Assembly: GCA_964416595.1 (NCBI GenBank)
Contig: CAYQES010000012.1
Span: forward strand, 8,027 to 72,026
Direction of reading: 5' to 3'
From: JAKFYM01 sp964416595
GTDB lineage: Bacteria; Bdellovibrionota; UBA1018; CAIPTA01
DNA length: 64,000 nucleotides
The first letter of the stretch is position 1; each line of letters opens with the position of its first letter. Under the pieces are notes generated by a model. It worked only from the letters and a program-made list of their open reading frames with translations. It did no database searches and was not told the origin of the DNA. Of this stretch, positions 50,463-58,485 are shown piece after piece. The translations under genes were made by a program, and so were the position numbers.

Positions 50463-51806
50463 ATGCAGCATCCAAACGTGAAGCCCGCTACCGGCCGCTT
50501 AGGCATTCTCACCCCTGGAATGGGCGCCGTCTCCACCACCTTTATGGCTGGAGTGATCTCGGCCCGTAAAGGGTTTACGAAGCCCATCGGATCCCTCACC
50601 GAGATGGGTTACATCCGTTTAGGCAAGCGCACCGAGCAGCGGCAATCTTTGATCCGCGAGTTTCTGCCTTTCACGCGTTTGAACGATATCGTTTTTGGTG
50701 GCTGGGATATTTATGAGGACAACGCTTTCGAAGCCGCTGCCAAAGCAAAAGTTTTGGAAAAGGAACACTTAGAACAAGTGAAAGAGGATCTTTCCAAAGT
50801 GCGCCCCATGAGTGCTGTGTTTGATCCGGCTTTTGTGAAAAATATTTCTGGCCCTAATGTGAAAAAAGGGAAAAATAAGTTTGATTTAGCCGAGCAGCTT
50901 CGCCAGGATATCCGCGATTTCAAGAAAAATAACAACTGCGAGCGCCTGGTGATGGTGTGGTGCGGTTCTACGGAGGCTCACATCAAGGCCGGCGCAGAAC
51001 ACCAAACTGTTGAATCCTTTGAGCGGGCCATGAAGGAAAATTCTCCGCAGATCGCCCCTTCGATGATTTATACCTATGCTGCGATCATGGAAGGTGTGCC
51101 CTATGCCAATGGCGCCCCCAACCTTTCCGTAGAACTTCCCTGCTTGATTAAGCTTGCGGAAGATAAGGGCGTTCCGATCGCAGGTTCTGATTTCAAAACG
51201 GGCCAAACCCTCATGAAAACCATCGTGGCCCCTGGCTTGAAGGCGCGCCTCTTAGGGATTGCCGGCTGGTATTCCACAAACATCTTGGGCAATCGGGATG
51301 GGGAAGTGCTCCAGGATCCTGATTCTTTCAAATCTAAAGAAGTTTCTAAACTCAGTGTGCTCGATAGTGTGCTCGAGCCCGAGCGTTACCCCGATCTTTA
51401 TGGCGATCTCCATCACTTGGTGAAGATCAATTATTATAAGCCCCGGGGCGATAATAAAGAAGGTTGGGACAATATCGATATCTTCGGTTGGATGGGCTAC
51501 CCCATGCAGATCAAGATTAACTTTCTCTGCCGGGATTCCATTTTGGCGGCTCCGATCGTATTAGATTTGGCCCAATTTATGGATTTGGCTCATCGGGCGA
51601 ATTTCAAAGGCATCCAAGAGTGGCTTTCGTTCTACTTGAAGAGCCCGCTCGTAAAAGAAGGCTTGCGCCCTGAGCACGATCTACAGATCCAGAAACTGAA
51701 ACTAGAAAATACTTTGCGGTATTTAGGCCAAGAAGAATTGATCAATCACTTGGGTCTCACCTACTACGGGTACGACGAAGGTAACGCCTCCCGCATCGGG
51801 AACTAA
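50463..51806 (+). CDS. ino1: myo-Inositol-1-phosphate synthase
   Basis: A 447-residue NAD-dependent enzyme converting glucose 6-phosphate to 1D-myo-inositol 3-phosphate. The N-terminal NAD loop is ILTPGMGAVSTTFMAG (near 14-29). The domain-specific sequences are CGSTEAHIK, LPCLIKLAEDKGVPIAGSDFKTGQTLMKT (near 230-258), WYSTNILGNRDGEVL and HHLVKINYYKPRGDNKEGWDNIDIFGW. ATG 50463 has AAGGA at seven bases. It implies inositol-containing lipids, solutes or thiols. It is uncommon in proteobacteria. The aminotransferase gene starts four bases later. Confidence 0.95.
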   Translation: MQHPNVKPATGRLGILTPGMGAVSTTFMAGVISARKGFTKPIGSLTEMGYIRLGKRTEQRQSLIREFLPFTRLNDIVFGGWDIYEDNAFEAAAKAKVLEKEHLEQVKEDLSKVRPMSAVFDPAFVKNISGPNVKKGKNKFDLAEQLRQDIRDFKKNNNCERLVMVWCGSTEAHIKAGAEHQTVESFERAMKENSPQIAPSMIYTYAAIMEGVPYANGAPNLSVELPCLIKLAEDKGVPIAGSDFKTGQTLMKTIVAPGLKARLLGIAGWYSTNILGNRDGEVLQDPDSFKSKEVSKLSVLDSVLEPERYPDLYGDLHHLVKINYYKPRGDNKEGWDNIDIFGWMGYPMQIKINFLCRDSILAAPIVLDLAQFMDLAHRANFKGIQEWLSFYLKSPLVKEGLRPEHDLQIQKLKLENTLRYLGQEELINHLGLTYYGYDEGNASRIGN

Positions 51807-51810
51807 TTCC

Positions 51811-53154
51811 ATGCGCAAGCCCCAGCGCCTCACGGCTGTGCCCGGGCCAAAATCTCGGGAAGTTTTCCAGCAAGAGCAGAAGCATCTAGCTCCGGGCCTA
51901 CAGGGTTTTGCCTTGATGGCCGAAGTGGTGATGGATAGTGCTGCGGGCTCTTGGATGAAAGATCTCGACGGCAACGAGTATATCGATTTCATCGGTGGCA
52001 TTGGTGTGAATGGTTTGGGTCATTCCCATCCCCGCTATGTGAAAGCCCTTCAAGAGCAAGTGGCCAAAATTTCTGTGGGCAGTTTTACCTCTGTTGCCCG
52101 CGCCAAGCTTGTGGAAAAAGTAGCCAAGCACAGCCCCGGAAAAATTGATCAATTGCAGTTGTACTCAAGCGGCGCCGAAGCCGTGGAAAGCGCCATGCGT
52201 TTAGCCAAAAGCTACACAGGCAAATGGGAGTTCCTTTCTCTCTGGGGTGGTTTCCACGGAAAAACTTTGGGCGTGATGGGCCTTTTGGGCGATGGTCAAA
52301 AACAAAAGTATGGCCCCTTTGCGCCTGGCTGCTATTCCCTGCCAGCTTTTCCCGATTGCTACCGCTGCCCTCTCAAAATGAAGCCCGATAGCTGTGGCAT
52401 GGCTTGTGTGGAGATGTTTGAAAAGTCCGCCCGAACCCAAACTACGGGCGCCATCGCGGCTGTGATCGTGGAACCTTGCCAAGGCACTGCGGGCAATATC
52501 ATTCCGCCTTCTGGCTGGTTAAAGGCCATGCAAGAAGTTACCAAGCGCTTAGGCGCGCTTTTGATTTGTGATGAAATGATCACGGGCTTTGGTCGCACGG
52601 GTTCGTTTTTTGTGTCCGAAGATTTTGGTGTGGAACCCGATATCATCACTGTGGGTAAAAGTTTTGGTGGCGGTTTTCCCGTGAGTGGTGTGCTTACCAC
52701 GCGCGAGATCGCGCAAGCTGAACCTTGGTCTAAGCCTTCTGGATCCTCGTCCTCTTACGGTGGGAATCCTCTCGCCGCCGCCGCGGCCCTCACCACGATT
52801 TCTGTGATCGAAGAAGAAGATCTCTGTGGAAATTCCCGGCGTATGGGCGAGCGGCTCTTAGGCCATTTTCAGCGTTTTAAGGAAAAATTTCCTTTTGTGG
52901 GCGAAGTGCGGGGGAAGGGGCTTTTCTTGGGGATTGAGCTCGTGAAGGATCGCACCACCAAAGAGCCTTTGAGTGAGGCGCGTATGAAAAAATTCTATCG
53001 GGATGGGGTAGAGCGGGGGCTTCTAGCCATGAGCTATAAACCCACTATTCGCTTCCAGCCCGCTTTAACCATCGATGAGGCCACCCTGGATACGGGCGCA
53101 GGCCTTTTGGAAGAGCTGTTCACGGAAATGGCCGAAAAAGGCGACTGGCGCTAA
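51811..53154 (+). CDS. Class III aminotransferase (GabT/acetylornithine-like)
   Basis: A 447-residue PLP-dependent aminotransferase. The pyridine-stacking region is SSGAEAVESAMRLAK (near 114-128), the PLP-phosphate and Asp region is LICDEMITGFGRTGSFF (near 251-267) and the Lys is in ITVGKSFGGGFPV (near 279). A four-cysteine insert, CYRCPLKMKPDSCGMACVE (near 183-201), is typical of one omega-aminotransferase subgroup. The substrate could be an omega-amino acid or a keto-sugar. It is tightly linked to the inositol-phosphate synthase, and nothing in the sequence shows whether it acts on an inositol derivative. Confidence 0.9.
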   Translation: MRKPQRLTAVPGPKSREVFQQEQKHLAPGLQGFALMAEVVMDSAAGSWMKDLDGNEYIDFIGGIGVNGLGHSHPRYVKALQEQVAKISVGSFTSVARAKLVEKVAKHSPGKIDQLQLYSSGAEAVESAMRLAKSYTGKWEFLSLWGGFHGKTLGVMGLLGDGQKQKYGPFAPGCYSLPAFPDCYRCPLKMKPDSCGMACVEMFEKSARTQTTGAIAAVIVEPCQGTAGNIIPPSGWLKAMQEVTKRLGALLICDEMITGFGRTGSFFVSEDFGVEPDIITVGKSFGGGFPVSGVLTTREIAQAEPWSKPSGSSSSYGGNPLAAAAALTTISVIEEEDLCGNSRRMGERLLGHFQRFKEKFPFVGEVRGKGLFLGIELVKDRTTKEPLSEARMKKFYRDGVERGLLAMSYKPTIRFQPALTIDEATLDTGAGLLEELFTEMAEKGDWR

Positions 53155-53338
53155 AAATACATTCCGAGTCGGTGTCATTTTGACCACGCGCGCCGTTTGT
53201 GGTTGCAGAATGCACTGGCCCTTTTGACGCTTTCTAGCCCCAACTGCCAACAGATTTGCCTACTTACGCATCGCCTTATTCCTGGCACAACCGCTGCTAT
53301 ATCAGTTTGTAGAGGCGGCCATAGGGGCCGGTTAAAAG
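53155..53338. other. Intergenic leader before a small membrane protein gene
   Basis: No gene seen. A TATATC hexamer lies near 53299 and a CGGCC/GGCCG hairpin near 53316-53330. Neither is strong evidence for a promoter or terminator. Confidence 0.4.
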
Positions 53339-53461
53339 ATGGCACAAAAACCAAAATTCTATCGTTTAGGAATCACGGAACGCGACGCCAGCCGGCAATT
53401 GGTTTGGACCATGGGCTGGGCGTTTTTCATGCTAGTGATTTCCGTTATTTCTTTTTTCTAA
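53339..53461 (+). CDS. Predicted 40-residue single-span membrane protein
   Basis: A short frame, ATG 53339 to TAA 53461. It has a basic N-terminal part (MAQKPKFYRLGITERDASRQ) followed by one hydrophobic span of about 19 residues (LVWTMGWAFFMLVISVISFF) running to the C-terminus, with the positive-inside pattern of a small membrane protein. The ribosome site is weak (GGGG about 12 bases upstream). The tail-anchor layout and coherent codons support it. Function unknown. Confidence 0.5.
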   Translation: MAQKPKFYRLGITERDASRQLVWTMGWAFFMLVISVISFF

Positions 53462-53598
53462 ATCTTTTCCAGGATGGATAGATACGAGAGAAGGAGTTCT
53501 CAAAAATTCCACTCAAAACTAATAGCTTTTGCCTCCGATCGGGGGAGAAGAGGCAAAGGGAGCTTGCAAGGATGTAGGCTTGGAGCGCCAAGGATTGG
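53462..53598. other. Hairpin-rich gap between convergent genes
   Basis: TTTGCCTC (53528-53535) pairs with GAGGCAAA (53550-53557) around a 14-base loop, and GAGAA/TTCTC flanks GGAG a little upstream. There is no clear U-run, so termination is possible but unproven. Confidence 0.4.
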
Positions 53599-54480
53599 TT
53601 AGTCTCGTTTAGGACGGGTGGGCGCCTTCAACTGAGGAATAGGGTCATTCTCAGTGGAAGGTTGTGCAGTGGGGCTGGAGGGGTCTGGGAGGCGAAAGTT
53701 TTCCAGACCCCTCATTTTTTCTGGGCCGATCAGCACCAGCAGAATTGCGGCAATCGCCAGGAAACCAATCACGCTAGATATAATTATAAATTGTTTAGAA
53801 ACCGTTAGCTGCACATTGAAGGATTTTGGTGCATTGGAATCTATTGGTGGATTTGCAATCGGAGTGGACGGAATAAAAATCGGAGGCGCTTCTTTAGGGA
53901 TGCGTAAGCTTGTTGGTGGATGGGCTTCTTGTTCTTTACGGCTCCAATCCCGCAGACTTTCCAATAAAGACAAAGCGTCACTGGCTTCGATTTCCTGGGG
54001 AGCTAGGCGAGTAGGGGCCGCAGGAATGGGGGCAGATACAGTTGCAGATTTAGCACTTCTCTTTTTTTGGGGCGGCCGCGCTTTTGGTTTGGGTGTTTTT
54101 TTAATAGGCTCCACTGGAGCGACTTCCATTATTGGAGCTTGGATGGGATCTGGTTCTTTTTCTTCAATGATTTCTGCTTTTACTTCTTCCACTACAGGTT
54201 CAGGGGCGGTTGGTAGGGGCGACCGCTTTTTTTTCCACAAAAATTGCGGGGGAACGGGAGCTTGTAAGAGCGGCTGTTCGGGTGCCACAAAAAGATTTTG
54301 GAATTCTGGTTGGGAACCTAGAGGGCGCCAGGCGGGGTTGCTTGCGGAGGCCAATTTGCATTCGGCGCTTAGCTCTTTTTTTTGCACACTGGATTTTACC
54401 TGTTCGCTGGTGAGGGGGCCTAAGGTGTGACCACGAAAGCGCACAAACCAATGTTGTTCCTGTTGCTGGTTCATAACCAT
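53599..54480 (-). CDS. GYF_2-domain protein with C-terminal membrane helix
   Basis: A 293-residue protein. The N-terminal 60 residues match a GYF_2-like domain: QHWFVRFRGHTLGPLTSEQVKSSVQKKELS and NPAWRPLGSQPEFQNLF. A long Pro/Lys/Glu linker (VEEVKAEIIEEKEPDPI, PIKKTPKPKARPPQKKRSAK) follows. A helix near 222-244 (QFIIISSVIGFLAIAAILLVLIG) anchors it, with a short Pro-rich tail. GYF_2 domains bind proline-rich peptides or act as scaffolds; the partner is unknown. ATG 54480 and 54474 are both possible starts. It follows the outer-membrane protein gene but is separated from it by a terminator. Confidence 0.78.
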   Translation of the reverse strand: MVMNQQQEQHWFVRFRGHTLGPLTSEQVKSSVQKKELSAECKLASASNPAWRPLGSQPEFQNLFVAPEQPLLQAPVPPQFLWKKKRSPLPTAPEPVVEEVKAEIIEEKEPDPIQAPIMEVAPVEPIKKTPKPKARPPQKKRSAKSATVSAPIPAAPTRLAPQEIEASDALSLLESLRDWSRKEQEAHPPTSLRIPKEAPPIFIPSTPIANPPIDSNAPKSFNVQLTVSKQFIIISSVIGFLAIAAILLVLIGPEKMRGLENFRLPDPSSPTAQPSTENDPIPQLKAPTRPKRD

Positions 54481-54505
54481 ATTTTTATCTTACCCCTCCT
54501 CGGGC

Positions 54506-54536
54506 AAAAAAAAAGCTCCGCCGGGGGGCGGAGCTT
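54506..54536 (-). terminator. Strong Rho-independent terminator of the outer-membrane protein gene
   Basis: AAGCTCCGCC and GGCGGAGCTT form a perfect ten-base stem with a four-base loop; on the minus strand it is followed by nine Ts. It ends the transcript from 55481. Confidence 0.93.
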
Positions 54537-54566
54537 CGATTCCAGTGGGTTTTGGAGGGGAATCTT

Positions 54567-55481
54567 TTAGAGGAAGGTGTAAGCGGCGATTAAACCGAGC
54601 TTCGTATTTTTAGCTTCCTTCATCCGGGGAGGAGTTTCCGTATAAGGGTTCAAAAGAAGCTGTTTGGTCAGCTGTAAGTTGGCGCCCAGGGAAACCACGT
54701 CGTTGTCTTTCCACTTGCCCCAGCTGTTACTGGTTTTGTGGGTGTTATGGTACATCACCATAGCGTACTCCACATAGCCTTCCACTTTGCTGTTAAAGGC
54801 GTAAGCCAAAATGGGGTCGAATACGAAGATCATATCTTCACGGTTGGCAGATCTATTCGCCAGGATACGAGCTTGGTCAGAGCGAGAGGCAATTCGGTAT
54901 TGCAACAAGCTCTGGGCAGTGAAGCTCAACGCGCCATCCAACCAGGTTTTAGAGGGATTCACATACAAACGCACTTGGCCGCCGCCATTATCTTTTGCGG
55001 AAGCAGCACGAACTTTAGCTTTTGTGGCATGGCTAAAGGGAGCGTAGTAACGGATATAGCCGGAGAGGTTAAATCCGTAGCGTTCGTTTTTCAAAATGCT
55101 GGAGTTGCTGAAAGTAAGATAGGGGTCCGTGCCTACGAAGGGATCTACAATAGCAGAGGGAACTTCATCGATGGTTTGGCTGAAAACTTGGGTAGCGGAT
55201 ACTTTCCATTTGCTGCCTAGTTTATAACCTACGATTCCGTAGTGGAGGATATTGAGGTTGGTGCCGGTGCCATTCGCGTCTCCACCATCAATGCCGTATA
55301 CTGTTGGCCCCGTGAGCCAGGCTTGGTAAGTGGCAGTCACATTCTTGCCGAGGGTTTGCAAAATATTGCTAGAAGAGCTTTGGGTTGCTGGCGCGGAAGC
55401 CGCGCTGCTATCGGCCCAGGCACTATTGGTGATGGCCAAAATTCCCACAAGAGAAAGGCCAAGGATCTTTTGAATAAACAT
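54567..55481 (-). CDS. Predicted outer-membrane beta-barrel protein
   Basis: A 304-residue protein with a signal peptide (MFIQKILGLSLVGILAITNSAWA). The mature part begins with Ser/Ala-rich linker sequence and continues as alternating polar and aromatic strands (LHYGIVGYKLGSKWKVSATQVFS, YGFNLSGYIRYYAPFSH, GYVEYAMVMYHN, LGLIAAYTFL), the pattern of a porin-like barrel. The C-terminus ends AAYTFL with a penultimate Phe, close to the usual barrel-assembly signal. It is expressed from a structured leader and closed by a strong terminator, which suggests an abundant or tightly regulated protein. No specific family recognised. Confidence 0.8.
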   Translation of the reverse strand: MFIQKILGLSLVGILAITNSAWADSSAASAPATQSSSSNILQTLGKNVTATYQAWLTGPTVYGIDGGDANGTGTNLNILHYGIVGYKLGSKWKVSATQVFSQTIDEVPSAIVDPFVGTDPYLTFSNSSILKNERYGFNLSGYIRYYAPFSHATKAKVRAASAKDNGGGQVRLYVNPSKTWLDGALSFTAQSLLQYRIASRSDQARILANRSANREDMIFVFDPILAYAFNSKVEGYVEYAMVMYHNTHKTSNSWGKWKDNDVVSLGANLQLTKQLLLNPYTETPPRMKEAKNTKLGLIAAYTFL

Positions 55482-55522
55482 TGTTTAGGTCCCTCCAAGA
55501 ACGAAAGTCGAATTTTGCTTGT

Positions 55523-55572
55523 ACTCCACCACGGAGTTGCAGCGTATTCTGCCGCATGAGCAAACCTCATGC
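55523..55572 (-). ncRNA. Structured 5' leader of the outer-membrane protein gene (three hairpins)
   Basis: Three perfect stem-loops lie side by side with single-base spacers: ACTCC/GGAGT (55523-55537, 5-base loop), GCAG/CTGC (55539-55552, 6-base loop) and GCATGAG/CTCATGC (55554-55572, 5-base loop). They are in the leader, between a TATACT -10-like site (minus strand, 55591-55596) and the TTGGAGGG ribosome site. This looks like a cis-acting RNA; no known riboswitch class is recognised. Confidence 0.5.
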
Positions 55573-55751
55573 CATGCAATATTGCTGCAGAGTATAATCA
55601 TAAAGATCAATAAAAATAAAGATTTTGTGAGAAACAAGCTCTAACAAGCGATACTAATCCTCAAGCAATACTGTAATTTCTACCATATTTTTGGTGTGGT
55701 CCGGGGGAGAGGAGCCATTTCGAACCCACTTTGGAGGCAAGCTTCGCTATC
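55573..55751. other. Divergent promoter region
   Basis: AT-rich gap between the outer-membrane protein leader and the LPS glycosyltransferase gene. A TATACT for the minus-strand gene lies at 55591-55596. No further gene is seen. Confidence 0.45.
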
Positions 55752-56786
55752 ATGATGGCATTGGAACCAAAATCTCATAAATCCCGCGTTTTGGTGATCC
55801 GCCTCAGCTCGTTAGGAGATGTGGTGCTGGCTAGTTCCGTGGTGGCGCCTTTAACGGCCGCGGGTTTTGAGGTTTGTTTGCTCACCAAAAAGGCTTTTGC
55901 TCCTTTATGGGAAGGCTTGCCCGGAGTTGAGGTGCGAGCTTTTGATAAAAGCCAGGGAGAAGCAAGGGCCCGGGCAGAATTCTTTTCTTGGTTTCACACC
56001 CAAAACTTTTCCTTTGTGCTGGATCTACAAGATTCTTGGCGCACACGTTTTTGGCGGCGGAAGATGGAAAAGCAAACCGAGGTTTTGGTTGCCCGTAAAG
56101 AACGTCTGCGGGAATGGCTTATTCTGTATGGAAGGCTTGGCCCACAATTTTCTTTCGGTCGGGGGGGCAGGGCTAAAAAATTTCGGCGCTTAGCTTTAGA
56201 TGTTTTGGTGAAACGGGGAATCTTATTGCCCCATGAATCTTCGCTCACGGCTTTGGCTGTAACGGAAAAAGAAAAGCTTGAGGTGAAACAGTGGCTGCCA
56301 GAGAAAGATTTTGCCTTGCTTTTACCGGGGAGCGCTTGGAAAGGAAAGGAGTGGCCATACTTTCCTGAATTGGCTGTGGTACTGGCGAAAAAAGTGCCCG
56401 TGGTGATCCTGGGGGCCGAGAAGGATAAAATTTGTGATGAGGCGGCTTCTTTATCGGGAGGAATTTCTTTACGGGGAAAAACGTCATTACGACAAAGCAT
56501 GGCCGTGATTGCGCAAGCGCGCTGGGTGATTGGCAATGATACGGGCATGGTGCATGTGGGAGAAGCTTTAGGAAAAGATGTAGCGATGGTGGAAGGCCCA
56601 ACCCACGAACAAATGGGATTCTCTCCTTATCGGGAAAAGTCTGTGCTGCTTGGCTTGCCGCTTTGGTGCAGGCCCTGTTCAAAATCCGGGCAGGTTTGTG
56701 TGCGCTGGGGCAGTCGAAAATGTTTACGAGATCTTAGTGTTTCCATGGTGGCCCAAAAACTTAAAATGCTGGGGTTCCCGTGCTAG
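55752..56786 (+). CDS. waaF: Glycosyltransferase family 9 (heptosyltransferase-like)
   Basis: About 344 residues of a GT9 enzyme, the family of LPS inner-core heptosyltransferases. The N-terminus is VLVIRLSSLGDVVLASSV (near 13-30), with the family R-L-S-S-L-G-D. The C-terminal donor-binding part has LLLPGSAWKGKEWP (near 194-207), GAEKD, and the strongly conserved WVIGNDTGMVHVGEALGKDV (near 264-283). A Cys-rich PLWCRPCSKSGQVC region near the end is also usual. ATG 55752 was used; no ideal ribosome site is visible. waaA follows with an overlap. WaaF is the likeliest role, but WaaC is not excluded. Confidence 0.88.
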   Translation: MMALEPKSHKSRVLVIRLSSLGDVVLASSVVAPLTAAGFEVCLLTKKAFAPLWEGLPGVEVRAFDKSQGEARARAEFFSWFHTQNFSFVLDLQDSWRTRFWRRKMEKQTEVLVARKERLREWLILYGRLGPQFSFGRGGRAKKFRRLALDVLVKRGILLPHESSLTALAVTEKEKLEVKQWLPEKDFALLLPGSAWKGKEWPYFPELAVVLAKKVPVVILGAEKDKICDEAASLSGGISLRGKTSLRQSMAVIAQARWVIGNDTGMVHVGEALGKDVAMVEGPTHEQMGFSPYREKSVLLGLPLWCRPCSKSGQVCVRWGSRKCLRDLSVSMVAQKLKMLGFPC

Positions 56787-58051
56787 CGCTCTATGGAAAA
56801 TTATTGCCCTATGTGCGCAAACTCCTCGATTTTTTTGCCCGCTATTTTTCTGGGGTAGAAGCACTATTGCAACCGCGCCGCGGGTTATTGGCGCGTTGGC
56901 AGAAAGCTGATTTAGGGGAAAATCGCATTTGGTTCCATGTGTCCAGCGTGGGAGAGCTCGAGCAAGTGCGGCCGGTAATGGAAAATCTTAAGGGTTTTTC
57001 TATTGTCTTAAGTTATTTTTCTTCCTCCGTGCCCCGGCTCGTGAAGGATTGGAGTTTCGTGCGCCACGCGGATTATTTGCCGCTCGATTACCCAGAAGAA
57101 ATGGAAACCTTGATGGAGCTAGTGCGCCCAAGGCTGTTGGTGCTCAATCGTTATGATCTTTGGCCACATCATTTGCAGGCGGCCCGGCGCCGGGGCATTC
57201 CTGTGGTGGTAGTGAATGCTTCGATTCCGCCTTTAGGAGGCTTGGGTGCATTGAGCTTGTGGGTGCGCAAAGCCCTCTTCCTTGCGGTGGATGCTTGGAC
57301 ATTCGTTGACGCCGCCGCCGCCACGGCTTGGGAACCTTTTGTGTATGATCGGGTGAAGGGGCTTGTGGCTGGAGATCCTAGGGTGGATCGGGCCTTGGGG
57401 CGTGTGGATCACGCTTGGAAGGCGGGCAAAGCCAAGGAGCGCTTGAATCTTTGGCAAAAGCGGGATTTTTGTTTGGTGGCCGGTTCCACTTGGCCGGAAG
57501 ATGAAACCGTATTGTTGCGGGCCTGGAGCAAACTAAATACTTCGCGCTCCTTGGTGCTTGTGCCCCATGAGCCCGAGGAAGCACATATTCGCAAAGTGGA
57601 AAAAGCGCTTTCTGCTTTGAAACTCACCCATGGGCGTTTCAGTGCCCTACAAAAAAAAGAAAATTGGGATGTGTTGATTGTGGACCAACGGGGCCTGCTC
57701 GCAGAACTATATGGTTTAGGCCAGGCGGCCTATGTGGGCGGAGGTTTTCGCCGGCAAATCCACAGTATCATCGAACCCGTGGCCCACGGGATACCGGTGG
57801 CTTTTGGCCCACACTTTCATAGAAGCCCGGAAGCGGTCACATTACGGGCCGCAGGTTCTGCCTGTTCGTTACCCGCCTGGCGAGCTGTGCCGCTTCTGAC
57901 TGCTTGGCTAAAACAGATGGCGCGCCCTGGCGAAAGCCGTGCCCGCGCCGAAGAGCCGATTAAGGTTTTTTTACAGATGCACCGGGGAGCTGGAGAAAAG
58001 GTGGCGGGATTTTTACGGGAATGCCTAGAGCTAAAGGGCAAAGAACGTTAG
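56780..58051 (+). CDS. waaA: 3-Deoxy-D-manno-octulosonic acid (Kdo) transferase
   Basis: A 423-residue Kdo transferase that adds Kdo to lipid A precursor at the inner face of the inner membrane. The N-terminal RIWFHVSSVGELEQVRPVM (near 49-67) carries the E of the G-E active-site motif. HADYLPLDYPEEMETLMELVRPRLLVLNRYDLWPHHL (near 94-130) matches the P-x-D motif. The C-terminal donor domain has VGGGFRRQIHSIIEPVAHGIPVAFGPH, typical of GT30. GTG 56780 overlaps the preceding gene by seven bases. Confidence 0.94.
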   Translation: MLALYGKLLPYVRKLLDFFARYFSGVEALLQPRRGLLARWQKADLGENRIWFHVSSVGELEQVRPVMENLKGFSIVLSYFSSSVPRLVKDWSFVRHADYLPLDYPEEMETLMELVRPRLLVLNRYDLWPHHLQAARRRGIPVVVVNASIPPLGGLGALSLWVRKALFLAVDAWTFVDAAAATAWEPFVYDRVKGLVAGDPRVDRALGRVDHAWKAGKAKERLNLWQKRDFCLVAGSTWPEDETVLLRAWSKLNTSRSLVLVPHEPEEAHIRKVEKALSALKLTHGRFSALQKKENWDVLIVDQRGLLAELYGLGQAAYVGGGFRRQIHSIIEPVAHGIPVAFGPHFHRSPEAVTLRAAGSACSLPAWRAVPLLTAWLKQMARPGESRARAEEPIKVFLQMHRGAGEKVAGFLRECLELKGKER

Positions 58052-58097
58052 GGACCAAGCCGGCATTTTCGGGTATTCTTGGCCTATAGGAGAACGT

Positions 58098-58484
58098 ATG
58101 GAAGAAGTGATCATCCGCTTGCGTATGGGGGCAGAGGATGCCCATTACGGGGGAAATTTGGTGGACGGCGCCAAAATGCTACATTTATTTGGTGATGTGG
58201 CCACGGAGCTCTTAATCCGCAGGGATGGTGACGAAGGATTATTTCGGGCCTATGAATCCGTGGAGTTTTTAGCTCCTGTTCGGGGGGGCGATTATATTGA
58301 AGCCCGCGGAAAAATCGTAAAGGAAGGAAAAACCTCCCGCACTATGGAATTTTCCGCTTGGAAGGTGATCGAAACCCGTCCGGATCTCGGTGCTACTGCC
58401 GCCGATGTGTTGGATCCACCGGTATTAGTTTGCAAGGCCAAAGGCACTTGTGTGACACCTCTCGAAAGCCAGAGAAAGAAGTAA
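58098..58484 (+). CDS. Hotdog-fold protein, beta-aminoacyl-CoA ammonia-lyase (Kal) type
   Basis: A 128-residue single hotdog domain. The sequence resembles 3-aminobutyryl-CoA ammonia-lyase from lysine fermentation: DAHYGGNLVDGAKMLHLFGDVATELLIRRDGDEGLF (near 14-49), with VEFLAPVRGGDYIEARG and the closing PVLVCKAKGTCVTP. In lysine degradation this enzyme removes ammonia from 3-aminobutyryl-CoA. None of the other lysine-fermentation genes are nearby, so the physiological substrate is uncertain. AGGAG precedes the ATG. The FAD oxidoreductase gene begins one base after its stop. Confidence 0.8.
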   Translation: MEEVIIRLRMGAEDAHYGGNLVDGAKMLHLFGDVATELLIRRDGDEGLFRAYESVEFLAPVRGGDYIEARGKIVKEGKTSRTMEFSAWKVIETRPDLGATAADVLDPPVLVCKAKGTCVTPLESQRKK

Positions 58485-58485
58485 G

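Noticed and set aside
53197..53481. Frame of 94 codons in the gap after the aminotransferase
   Set aside because: The composition is irregular and no domain is visible; the 40-residue frame at 53339 is in a different frame and more coherent.
53654..54430. Plus-strand frame of 258 codons opposite the GYF_2-domain gene
   Set aside because: Gly/Ser-rich sequence with no signal, motif or ribosome site, fully antisense to a gene with a clear GYF_2 domain and membrane helix.
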